Shown: one piece after another, positions 1 to 9,866 of the stretch
Layout: the number at the start of each line of letters is the position of its first letter
Numbering within the stretch: position 1 is the first letter of the stretch
Assembly (NCBI GenBank): GCA_022793895.1
Contig: JAAWDS010000004.1
Coordinates: 1 to 64,000, forward strand
DNA length: 64,000 nucleotides
Reading direction: 5' to 3'
From: Provencibacterium sp.
Lineage (GTDB): Bacteria; Bacillota; Clostridia; Oscillospirales; Ruminococcaceae
Translations under genes and position numbers: made by a program
Notes under the pieces: model-generated
The model's database searches: none
Seen by the model: the letters and a program-made list of their open reading frames with translations, nothing else
Told to the model about the DNA's origin: nothing

Positions 1-98
1 AAGACGTCAAGATAGCCCGCGGGGAGCTTTACCCCGAAAACGCGGGGCAGCTGGCGAAGCTGGAAGCAATGAAGCGGGCGGCGAGAGGGAAACGGTAA
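1..98 (+). CDS. C-terminal end of a hypothetical protein (partial)
   Basis: An open frame enters from the left edge and runs from base 3 to the TAA at 96-98, giving the last 31 residues of a protein. The tail is basic and helical in character (it ends in A-A-R-G-K-R). Too little is present to assign a family. It lies about 135 bases before the flagellin start, and the flagellin has its own sigma-D promoter, so co-transcription is not required. A short GC-rich palindrome (110-121) follows the stop but has no T-run. Reality of the frame rests only on its composition and in-frame stop. Confidence 0.5.
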   Translation, partial: DVKIARGELYPENAGQLAKLEAMKRAARGKR

Positions 99-152
99 CA
101 CAGGTTTCAGCCTCCGGAGGCAGAATGCGCGCAATGCCTCTGGGGATTGAGA

Positions 153-180
153 TAAAAAACAAGCGGCCATATGCCGATAA
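153..180 (+). promoter_or_regulatory. Sigma-D (sigma-28) type flagellin promoter
   Basis: TAAA at 153-156 and GCCGATAA at 173-180 are separated by 16 bases, matching the flagellar sigma factor consensus (TAAA, 15-16 bases, GCCGATAA) with a perfect -10 element. It lies about 55 bases upstream of the flagellin start and implies that the gene belongs to the late flagellar regulon. Confidence 0.88.
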
Positions 181-234
181 GCGGCGGCAGGGAGTGCCGG
201 GCTTGGGATATGGAAGCGACAGGAGGATTTCAGA

Positions 235-2019
235 ATGGGAATGGTAGTAAGAAGCAACATTATGGCGCTGAACGCGAACCGTCAGCTGGGGATGAACAAC
301 AGCCAGGTATCGAAGTCGTTGGAGAAGCTGTCGAGCGGTTTTAAGATCAACCGCGCAGGCGACGACGCGTCTGGATTGGCTATCAGTGAGAAGATGAAGG
401 CGCAGATCAAGGCGCTGGACACGGCGTCTGCGAACTGCCAGGACGGCATCTCGCTGGTACAGACGGCGGAAGGCGCACTGACCGAGGTTCACGATATGCT
501 CAACCGCATGGTCGAGCTGGCCGGCAAGTCCGCCAACGGCACCATGGAGACCCCGCAGGGCGGCGGGCCTGGTAAGATCGGCGCAGGCGGCACGGACCGT
601 GACGCGTTGCAGGAAGAGATGGATGCGCTGTGCAAGGAAATCGACCGCATTGCGGCTTCCACCAACTTCAACGGCATTAAGCTGCTGGACGGCTCCCTTG
701 GCGGCAGCACTACGAGCAGCAATACTGTCAACACGGCGGCTCCTTCGGTCACCATTGATGCGACCGATGCGGCTGGCTTGGGCGCTGCTCCTACCTTTGC
801 GTTTGACGCGGCTGCAACCGACGAAATGAAGGCGGCCTTCAATGAAGCTCTCGGCGAAGGGGCTGACATTACCTTCACGGCGGCGTTAGCCGGCGCTTCC
901 TTAGCCGATAATGACACGCTGACCATCGCTGGCCTGCCAACCGGTTATACCTACACGGTTATGGGCGCGGATGGAACCAGCGAGATTACGGATAGCAACG
1001 GAACCTTAGCCCTGACACAGGACAGCGCCGACCAGACGAAGGCGAATCTTTCGAGTGATATCAGCATCATCGTTAAGGATAAGGACGGCAAGACTGTTGG
1101 CACGTTGGATGTTGCTCTGTCGGGAGCTACGCTGGCTAGTGGCACGAGCACGGTTAGCCTGGCGGCTAGCACTGCTGCTGCGGACGGCGTTGCTACGGCG
1201 GCTGCTGGCGATGTTGCGGCGAGCTATAACTATGATCTCAGTGGCATGACGGCTCTTCAAGACGGTGAGAGCGTAACGATTGCTGGTGTTACGATTGCGG
1301 CGAAAGCGACCGGCGTTGCCGCTACCGATCTTGATGTGGGTGCGAATACCACCCTTGATGATCAGTTGACCGCAATCGTTGACATTCTGAATGCCGACGC
1401 TACTATCAATAACGACTGGACGGCTACGGTGCAGGACGGCGTGCTCACTCTCACCGCGAAGGATCCTGACAATCTTCCCGCTAATGCGCCTGCGGATGCG
1501 AGCTGGAACGGCACGGATGTCACCGCCGACGCTGTGGAAGACGAGGCGCCCGATAACAACACCACCGGCGGCAACACTGGTTCGCTGACCCTGCAAATCG
1601 GCGAGGACGGACAGCGGTGGAACCAGATGAAAGTTGCAATCGATAAGATGGATGTTACCAGCCTGTTTGCGAAGAGCAATCTGACGATGTCGAAGAATAA
1701 TACCGACGACGCCCCCACCATCGACATCAGCAGCCAGAAGGCAGCGCAGACTGCTCTGGACGCTATCCGCACCGCGGTGAACACCGTTTCTACGCAGCGC
1801 GCGAAGCTGGGCGCTATCCAGAACCGTCTGGAGCACACCATCAACAACCTGGACGTCGCTTCGGAGAACATGAACTCTGCAAACAGCCGTGTACGGGACA
1901 CCGACATGGCCAAGCAGATGATGAGCTATACGCAGATGAACGTGCTGACCCAGGCCGCGCAGGCGATGCTTGCTCAGGCCAACCAGCAGCCCCAGTCTGT
2001 CCTCCAGCTCCTCCAGTAA
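235..2019 (+). CDS. hag: Flagellin with large variable central region
   Basis: Structural subunit of the flagellar filament, secreted by the flagellar export system. The 594-residue protein has the conserved N-terminal D0/D1 region (about 1-155, starting V-R-S-N-I-M-A-L-N-A-N and including L-S-S-G-F-K-I-N-R-A-G-D-D) and the C-terminal D1/D0 region (about 455-594, with N-V-L-T-Q-A-A-Q-A-M-L-A-Q-A-N-Q). In between are about 300 Ala/Thr/Asp-rich residues typical of surface-exposed D2/D3 domains. This makes it longer than the 270-400 residues common in Firmicutes. AGGAGG at 221-226 supports the ATG at 235. The central region uses noticeably more A/T-ending codons (GCT, GTT, ACG) than its flanks, as expected for a fast-changing segment. 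Residues about 88-101 resemble the TLR5-contact helix of FliC (R-x-x-E-L-A). No other flagellar gene is in the window. Confidence 0.97.
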   Translation: MGMVVRSNIMALNANRQLGMNNSQVSKSLEKLSSGFKINRAGDDASGLAISEKMKAQIKALDTASANCQDGISLVQTAEGALTEVHDMLNRMVELAGKSANGTMETPQGGGPGKIGAGGTDRDALQEEMDALCKEIDRIAASTNFNGIKLLDGSLGGSTTSSNTVNTAAPSVTIDATDAAGLGAAPTFAFDAAATDEMKAAFNEALGEGADITFTAALAGASLADNDTLTIAGLPTGYTYTVMGADGTSEITDSNGTLALTQDSADQTKANLSSDISIIVKDKDGKTVGTLDVALSGATLASGTSTVSLAASTAAADGVATAAAGDVAASYNYDLSGMTALQDGESVTIAGVTIAAKATGVAATDLDVGANTTLDDQLTAIVDILNADATINNDWTATVQDGVLTLTAKDPDNLPANAPADASWNGTDVTADAVEDEAPDNNTTGGNTGSLTLQIGEDGQRWNQMKVAIDKMDVTSLFAKSNLTMSKNNTDDAPTIDISSQKAAQTALDAIRTAVNTVSTQRAKLGAIQNRLEHTINNLDVASENMNSANSRVRDTDMAKQMMSYTQMNVLTQAAQAMLAQANQQPQSVLQLLQ

Positions 2020-2056
2020 GCGCTTATCCAGCAACCTGCTTGATCCCCAAACGCAA

Positions 2057-2092
2057 CAAGGGCCCTGCCGCAGTTTTGCGGCAGGGCCCTTG
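2057..2092 (+). terminator. Strong hairpin after flagellin
   Basis: A perfect 15-bp stem (2057-2071 with 2078-2092) closes a 6-base loop 38 bases after the flagellin stop. It is followed by TGCTTGCGG rather than a clean T-run, so termination is likely but not textbook. Confidence 0.7.
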
Positions 2093-2107
2093 TGCTTGCG
2101 GAAAACC

Positions 2108-2138
2108 GGGCGTTGCAGAATGAAATTCTGCAACGCCC
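2108..2138. repeat. Isolated palindrome of the dispersed intergenic repeat family
   Basis: A perfect 14-bp stem around a GAA centre. The arm reads GGGCGTTGCAGAAT, matching the palindromes at 16224, 16659 and 35907. Here it stands alone between the convergent flagellin and uvrA genes, where it can act as a two-way terminator. The second, branched module seen in other copies is absent. Confidence 0.75.
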
Positions 2139-2162
2139 CCTTTGAAAACCACGCCTGATTTT

Positions 2163-4982
<2,820 letters not shown>

Positions 4983-5016
4983 AGCAATAACCTCCGTCCT
5001 GGGGAATGAATAGCGA

Positions 5017-5030
5017 AGAACATATTTTCG
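5017..5030 (-). promoter_or_regulatory. Candidate LexA (SOS) operator for uvrA
   Basis: On the uvrA strand the 14-mer reads CGAAAATATGTTCT, matching the Gram-positive LexA consensus CGAACRNRYGTTYC at 12 of 14 positions. It starts just downstream of the -10 element, where a bound repressor would block transcription. uvrA is a classical SOS gene. Confidence 0.72.
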
Positions 5031-5036
5031 TATCCC

Positions 5037-5064
5037 AGTATACCACAGGTTTTTTAAATGTCAA
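5037..5064 (-). promoter_or_regulatory. SigA-type promoter of uvrA
   Basis: On the minus strand: TTGACA (5064-5059), a 16-base spacer, then TATACT (5042-5037). The -35 is perfect and the -10 matches at 5 of 6. It lies about 55 bases upstream of the uvrA start, with the LexA-like box immediately downstream. Confidence 0.85.
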
Positions 5065-5227
5065 ATACTTGAATGTTTCAAAGAATATGTCCGCAGCGCG
5101 GTTGTTTTAATGAAGTTCGCCAGCTTGAAGCGTGTTTCGACAAAATCCTTGCTTTTTCTGTGGGATCTGGCAGCCAAGTTGGCTATAAAGCGCATGAAGC
5201 ATCTTGAATAGAGGTAGAAACGGAAGG
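5065..5227. other. Intergenic stretch without a recognised gene
   Basis: AT-richer sequence between the uvrA promoter and the repeat element. Open frames crossing it lack ribosome-binding sites and run into the repeat. I see no RNA gene or operator here. Confidence 0.4.
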
Positions 5228-5402
5228 GACGCGCCCGCAAGTGAGGAAGAAACCTCCAGCCGGGCGCTCCTCCGGCTTGCAGGAACCGGAAAAAGCGGCG
5301 GTTCCGCGCGGGCAGCGCGGCTTTTGGGGCGCCGTTTTTGCCCCAAAAGCCGCTTTTTCAAAAGGACGCGTTGTAAAATTTCATTTTACAACGCGTCCTT
5401 TT
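5228..5402 (-). repeat. Dispersed intergenic repeat element, overlaps gtrA 3' end
   Basis: Read on the minus strand, the copy begins with a 20-bp perfect palindrome (arms 5360-5379 and 5383-5402). It continues into an outer stem (AAAAAGCGG pairing with CCGCTTTTT) that encloses two hairpins, then the conserved CCGGTTCCTGCAAGCCGGA segment and a distal GC-rich tail. The layout matches the copies at 16.2, 16.7, 25.1 and 35.9 kb although stem sequences differ. Its outer 17 bases lie inside gtrA and supply that gene's last codons and stop. Confidence 0.75.
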
Positions 5403-5826
5403 GCCTGCCCCGGAAGATGAGGAATTTGCTGAACAGATAATTGAGGATAACGACGAGGACGTTGGAAAGGATTTTGGCGGCTAGCCCCGGCAGGCGGATG
5501 AGATCCACGCAAAGATACATACACCCCATATCGAACGCGCCCGACAGCAGCCGGCAGCCGGTGAATAGGGCGAGCTCGCGTAGCACGGCCGCCGCGCCCC
5601 GGCTCCGGCTTTCAAACACGAAGCGGCGGTTGGTCAGGTAGGCGAAGAGCACCGAGAGAACCCAGGCGGCGGCGTTGGCCGTCAGATAATAGACCCCTAA
5701 GAGATCGGCCAGGACGGTATAGACGGCAATGTTTATGAGCGTGGTCAGCCCGCCGAAAAAGAGGTAAAGAAGGGGCTCCTTATACTGAAAGAAAAGCGTC
5801 CGGCCCCATGCCCAGATTTTTTTCAA
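5386..5826 (-). CDS. GtrA family membrane protein
   Basis: GtrA-like proteins are small four-helix membrane proteins linked to surface polysaccharide or teichoic acid glycosylation, often proposed to help flip or position undecaprenyl-linked sugars. About 145 residues with four hydrophobic segments and the family pattern around F-G-G-L-T-T-L-I-N and T-N-R-R-F-V-F. Two TTG starts are possible, at 5856 and 5826. I prefer 5826 because it overlaps the upstream stop as TTGA and gives the usual K-K-I-W beginning. It follows the sugar transferase directly, so the two are probably co-transcribed. The last codons (K-D-A-L-stop) lie inside the palindrome of a repeat element, so the native C-terminus may have been replaced. 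Confidence 0.85.
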   Translation of the reverse strand: MKKIWAWGRTLFFQYKEPLLYLFFGGLTTLINIAVYTVLADLLGVYYLTANAAAWVLSVLFAYLTNRRFVFESRSRGAAAVLRELALFTGCRLLSGAFDMGCMYLCVDLIRLPGLAAKILSNVLVVILNYLFSKFLIFRGRQKDAL

Positions 5827-7184
5827 TCCGTCCGCCCCCTCGGCCGCTGCTCCCAATCGTCCACGCCCTCGGCCGCATCCGGCTGGAACAGGATTTTGAA
5901 GGTTAAGAACATCAGCTTGAGATCCAGCAGAATGGAGTAGCGCTCGATATAGAGGAGATCCATCTTGAGCTTGTCCTCCGGCGTGGTGTTGTATTTTCCA
6001 TACACCTGCGCATAGCCGGTCAACCCCGCCTTCACTTTGGTACGGTATTTAAATTCCGGATACCGCTGAATGTTCTTTTCCACCAGTTCGGGACGTTCGG
6101 GGCGGGGGCCGACTACCGACATCTCCCCGCGCAGAATGTTGATGAGCTGGGGCAGCTCATCCAGCCGCGTCGAGCGGAGGAAGCGGCCGAGAGGGGTGAT
6201 GCGGTTGTCCCCCTTGCTGGCCAATCGCGCTACGCCGTCCGCTTCGGCATTCACCACCATGCTTCGGAATTTATAGAGCCGGAAAACCTGGTTGTTGTAG
6301 GTCAGCCGTTCCTGCCGGTAAAAAACCGGGCCGCCGTCATACAGCTTGATGGCGAGCGCCTCCAGCAGCATGATGGGGGAGGCGGCCAACAGGCCCAGCG
6401 AAGAGAGGAGGATATCCACCGCGCGCTTCCAAATGCGCTGCTCGTTGGTGAGCTGATAGTTTTTGCACAGCAGAACCGGCGTGTCAAAGATGTGGGTGGA
6501 TTGCGCGGTGTTGAGCATGATGTCCTCCACGTTGGGCATGATGTAGACGCGGATGGAATGCTCATAGCAAAATTCGACCAGCTCGTTACGCAGGGAAAGA
6601 TCCACGTCGCTGATCATCACGCAGTTGACCTGAAGGATCCCCTCCTTGATGGCGGAAACCTCCTTGTCCTGCGTCATAATCCGCTTTAAGTGATAGCGCT
6701 CCTTGATGCTTTTGATCTTCTGCATGAACCGTTCCTCATTATCCACATTGCGGCAGATAAAGAGCACGTCGCGCACCGGATAGATCTTGAAATAGATGGA
6801 GTTAGAGAAATAGGTCAGAATGGCGCTCGCAGCGAACTGGAGCGCCCACATCAGCAGCATGGGCTCTGGCGGCAGCAGCGCCCGCGCAAACAGCGAGAGC
6901 TGGAAATACAGCAGCAGATCGGTAAAAATCAGGGCAATGGCGTTGGAATAGAGCACCTCGCCATGCCGCGCCACCCCGGTCCGGAAGCCGCCGTACATCG
7001 TGTTAAACAGGAAATAGATCACACAGTAGATACCGATGACGATATAGTTGCCCTTTCTGAAGAACCGCGCCTGTTGATAGAAAAGGCTCCAGATCAACAC
7101 AAAGATCCCAGCCATACTCCCCATGAGAGACATCCGGCAGGCGAACATGATGGTTCTTCGATACTGATAACGCCGTTTTTCCAT
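5823..7184 (-). CDS. Polyprenyl-phosphate sugar-1-phosphate transferase
   Basis: Initiates exopolysaccharide or capsule repeat units by moving a sugar-1-phosphate from a UDP-sugar to undecaprenyl phosphate at the membrane. From the preferred ATG at 7184 it has about 453 residues. The N-terminal half has four or five membrane segments and a CoA-binding-like middle region. The C-terminal half is a complete bacterial sugar transferase domain with K-R-A-V-D-I, L-Y-K-F-R-S-M, D-E-L-P-Q-L-I-N and V-G-P-R-P-E-R-P-E. GAAGTGAGG precedes the 7184 start, so an in-frame extension upstream to 7244 is less likely. The overlapping GtrA gene points to a surface glycan pathway whose other genes are elsewhere. 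Confidence 0.93.
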   Translation of the reverse strand: MEKRRYQYRRTIMFACRMSLMGSMAGIFVLIWSLFYQQARFFRKGNYIVIGIYCVIYFLFNTMYGGFRTGVARHGEVLYSNAIALIFTDLLLYFQLSLFARALLPPEPMLLMWALQFAASAILTYFSNSIYFKIYPVRDVLFICRNVDNEERFMQKIKSIKERYHLKRIMTQDKEVSAIKEGILQVNCVMISDVDLSLRNELVEFCYEHSIRVYIMPNVEDIMLNTAQSTHIFDTPVLLCKNYQLTNEQRIWKRAVDILLSSLGLLAASPIMLLEALAIKLYDGGPVFYRQERLTYNNQVFRLYKFRSMVVNAEADGVARLASKGDNRITPLGRFLRSTRLDELPQLINILRGEMSVVGPRPERPELVEKNIQRYPEFKYRTKVKAGLTGYAQVYGKYNTTPEDKLKMDLLYIERYSILLDLKLMFLTFKILFQPDAAEGVDDWEQRPRGRTD

Positions 7185-7275
7185 TTTCCGCCTCACTTCC
7201 GCAGGGCTGGTTCCCTCTGTGAGGCGCCTGCTGCCAGGCGGCAAGGGAAAAGGCCCTGCTGAAAATAAACCTCCG

Positions 7276-7734
7276 TTATTCGGTAGGGAGCCTTGGAGCT
7301 TCCGGCAGCCCCAGCTCTTTGAGAATCAGCGCGGTTGCGCTGCGGACATATTCCCCGCAGCGGGGATCGTGGCCGCTGGTGGTCTGGGAATCGGGAGCGG
7401 GCTTGTCCCCGGTGGCAAGCAGGTCGCGGCAGAGGATCGATCCGTTCTCCCGCGAAAACTCTGCCGCCAGCCGCTGCACCCGCTCATAGAGCGCTTCTTT
7501 GCCCTCCGCATCTGTCGCGCCGGTATAGCCCTCCCGCAGGCCGAGCGCCATATACATGGCGCTGACCGTACCGCAGACCTGGCGCATGCGCCCCATCCCG
7601 CCGCCGAAGGGGGAGGCGAGCAGGAGAGCGGTTTCCTCCGAAAGCCCCAGATAGGGCGCAAGGGTGAGCAGCACCGACTGCGCACAGTTATAACCTTCAA
7701 AAAAATGAGCCTTTGCCGTTTCTGGAATCCCCAA
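7276..7734 (-). CDS. C_GCAxxG_C_C family protein
   Basis: Member of a small cysteine-rich family whose biochemical role is not established; members are often near redox or iron-sulfur genes. The signature is seen as Y-N-C-A-Q-S, then G-G-G-M-G-R-M-R-Q-V-C-G-T-V-S-A, a further C-R-D-L, and a C-terminal C-G-E-Y-V. I choose a TTG start at 7734 because AAGGAAGGG lies 8-10 bases before it. The frame can be extended to 7836 but without a ribosome-binding site. The product is about 152 residues, normal for the family. Confidence 0.85.
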   Translation of the reverse strand: MGIPETAKAHFFEGYNCAQSVLLTLAPYLGLSEETALLLASPFGGGMGRMRQVCGTVSAMYMALGLREGYTGATDAEGKEALYERVQRLAAEFSRENGSILCRDLLATGDKPAPDSQTTSGHDPRCGEYVRSATALILKELGLPEAPRLPTE

Positions 7735-7852
7735 ATCGATCGTCCCTTCCTTTAGTATAGCCTGTCCCGGCAGGGGAGAAACGCCGCCGCGGCAGATTTC
7801 CGGAGAACGGCCGGAAATTCCGCCCCGTTCTCCCATTGCCGGATGATGGGAG

Positions 7853-8299
7853 CTATCCGTCCCGTCTCATGTATAAAAGCGGATAAGGGTTCCCCTGTTC
7901 ATCCTGCCCGGTTCTTTGATAAACCTGAAAGCCCATGCGCTCATAGAAGCCCCTGGCCAGCGGGTTTTGCTCGTTAACGGCCAGCTCCCGAATGGAATAG
8001 GCTTCGATCCCATATTCCAGAAGCCTTTTCCCCAAGCCCTTTCCTCTTTCTTCGGTCGAAACGAAAAGCATTTCCAGCTTCCGCCCCGCGGCCCCCATAA
8101 ATGCGGCCGGACACCCATGCGCGTTTTCTGCGACCACCAAATGGGGGACCGTCCTAAGCGCCTGCGGAACATAGGGCTTTATCGCCTCTATTCCCTGTTC
8201 GGATAAAAACAGATGGGCCGCCTTTACAGAGCCTTCCCATATTTCCAATAGCCGATCGATTAGGGAAGAGGGCCTTTCCCTCGCCTCCGCTATGTGCAT
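7853..8299 (-). CDS. GNAT family N-acetyltransferase
   Basis: Probable acetyl-CoA-dependent N-acetyltransferase of unknown substrate, about 148 residues. The acetyl-CoA loop is visible as E-E-R-G-K-G-L-G-K-R-L-L, preceded by the L-E-M-L-F-V strand and followed by N-E-Q-N-P-L-A-R-G-F-Y-E-R-M-G-F. The ATG at 8299 is chosen because GGAGG sits 8 bases upstream; a longer reading to 8353 has no such site. Its neighbours on both sides are minus-strand genes of unrelated function. Confidence 0.9.
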   Translation of the reverse strand: MHIAEARERPSSLIDRLLEIWEGSVKAAHLFLSEQGIEAIKPYVPQALRTVPHLVVAENAHGCPAAFMGAAGRKLEMLFVSTEERGKGLGKRLLEYGIEAYSIRELAVNEQNPLARGFYERMGFQVYQRTGQDEQGNPYPLLYMRRDG

Positions 8300-8400
8300 G
8301 TCCGTTCCTCCATAGATGCGGCAAATGTCCGGATATAGAACTAAGTATAGCATTGAAACAGGGGCAAATCAATTCTTCTTTTGTAAAGCCTGCGGGTTTG

Positions 8401-8441
8401 AAAAAAAAGAAACCGCCTGCCTTATAGGGGCAGGCGGTTTC
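8401..8441 (-). terminator. Intrinsic terminator of the hemerythrin-receiver gene
   Basis: A 13-bp perfect stem (8409-8421 with 8429-8441), followed on the minus strand by eight T residues (8408-8401). It lies 33 bases after the stop of the gene ending at 8475. Confidence 0.92.
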
Positions 8442-8474
8442 ATCCGCGGGCTCTGCGCTTGCGCTAGGAGGGCC

Positions 8475-9836
8475 TCAGCCTTTTTTCTTTTCAAAGAAAT
8501 TGTCGATTTCCTTCTTGAGATCCGCCGGTTTGGAGTTCTTTAACAGATAACCCGCCGGCTTTAAGGGCATCACCTTAATCATGCTCTCCGGGTCCCGGCG
8601 GCCGGTCAGGAAAATGACCGGAGTATCTGCAAACGCCTGATCCGAGCGAAGCATCTCCAGCGTCTGCCGCCCATCGCAAACCGGCATTTCATAGTCCAAG
8701 AGAACCAAGTCCGGCGGGTTCAGAGTAATGGTCCGGATGGCGGCTATTCCGGATTCCGCCAACGCGACTTCGTAATCTTCCCCCAGCAGCCGTTTCATTC
8801 CTTGCAGGATGGTCGCGGAATCGTCGACGATCAACACCTTCGGCTTGGAGCTTTCCTTTTTCTGCTCCTCCCGCTTCCGGAGGTATTCTTCAACTTCGTC
8901 CAGCGCGTTTTCCATGTTGATGGGCGTTCCGATACCGTTTTCAAGGAGCTGGGGCGCAATGGCGCAATAGGCGAAATATCCTGAGCCGCCGGTGTTGAAC
9001 AGCAGGCTGACTTGCAGCTTTTTGTTCTCAAACGCCTTTTGGAACTGCTCATAGGTTAAGAGGTTTTCCTCCGTCAGCTCATAGGATTCCATGACCGGGA
9101 AATGCTCCATCATCCTTCCTACGAACTGCTGCGCCATATACCGGGCGGCATGGACGAGCATATTGTCGAGCTTGTTGGTCTGAAGCCCCATCACCTTCCC
9201 TACGGTGTTGACCAGCAGCTTTTCCTCAAAAACTAAGAGGATCTCCTGCTTTTTTTCATCCTGTTTGGTTCCATAAACCAGGCGGTAATAGACCCCTCTT
9301 CCGAATTTTTCCCCGTTGTAGGCGTCGCTGATCAGCTGCGATTCCAGATGGAACATGTCGAACACCAGCTGGACAATCACCTTTTTCATCGCGTCCAGCT
9401 CTTCTTCCGGCAGGAGGGCTTCCCACTTTCTCATGTACTTCCCCGTAATGGAGAGATCCTCTGTCAAGGTGTGCCCTACCAGCCACCCGGCGCAGACGCC
9501 CAGAAAATGGGTGACGGCGTCCGGAGAATAGCCGGTCCGCTCCAGCTCCTGTTCCAGCACCGGAAGCGTATTTTCCCGGAATCCTTGATGGATAAGCCGG
9601 TGCCGCTCCAATCCCCCATAGGCAATCGAGGCCATGTAGGCTTCTTCGTCGGCAAAGTGTTTTACGGTATGCCCTTTGAAAAACTTAATCCCCTCCCGGC
9701 ATACCCTTTGGCTATCCTTTTCCTCCTTCCGGAGTTCGAACAATTTGTTGATGATCTTAAAAAGCCGCTCATGTTCCTTATCAATAATGTCCACTCCTAT
9801 TTTGTACTCTTCTTTCCATACAAATTGGGCGTCCAT
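8475..9836 (-). CDS. Hemerythrin - CheX-like - response regulator fusion
   Basis: A 453-residue three-part protein. Residues 1-135 are a bacteriohemerythrin with all seven expected di-iron ligands by position: H22, H60, E64, H79, H83, H122 and D127. Such domains bind O2 or NO. Residues about 150-310 resemble the CheX/CheC chemotaxis fold, but I do not see the usual E-x-x-N catalytic pair. Residues about 332-453 form a receiver domain with D338/D339, phospho-acceptor D381 and K433. There is no DNA-binding domain, so the likely output is protein-protein interaction, plausibly linking gas or redox sensing to chemotaxis. GAGGAGGA precedes the ATG. It is followed by its own terminator, and the kinase partner is not in the window. 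Confidence 0.85.
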   Translation of the reverse strand: MDAQFVWKEEYKIGVDIIDKEHERLFKIINKLFELRKEEKDSQRVCREGIKFFKGHTVKHFADEEAYMASIAYGGLERHRLIHQGFRENTLPVLEQELERTGYSPDAVTHFLGVCAGWLVGHTLTEDLSITGKYMRKWEALLPEEELDAMKKVIVQLVFDMFHLESQLISDAYNGEKFGRGVYYRLVYGTKQDEKKQEILLVFEEKLLVNTVGKVMGLQTNKLDNMLVHAARYMAQQFVGRMMEHFPVMESYELTEENLLTYEQFQKAFENKKLQVSLLFNTGGSGYFAYCAIAPQLLENGIGTPINMENALDEVEEYLRKREEQKKESSKPKVLIVDDSATILQGMKRLLGEDYEVALAESGIAAIRTITLNPPDLVLLDYEMPVCDGRQTLEMLRSDQAFADTPVIFLTGRRDPESMIKVMPLKPAGYLLKNSKPADLKKEIDNFFEKKKG

Positions 9837-9866
9837 ACAACATCCTCCTCTATAAAAAGTCCCAAT

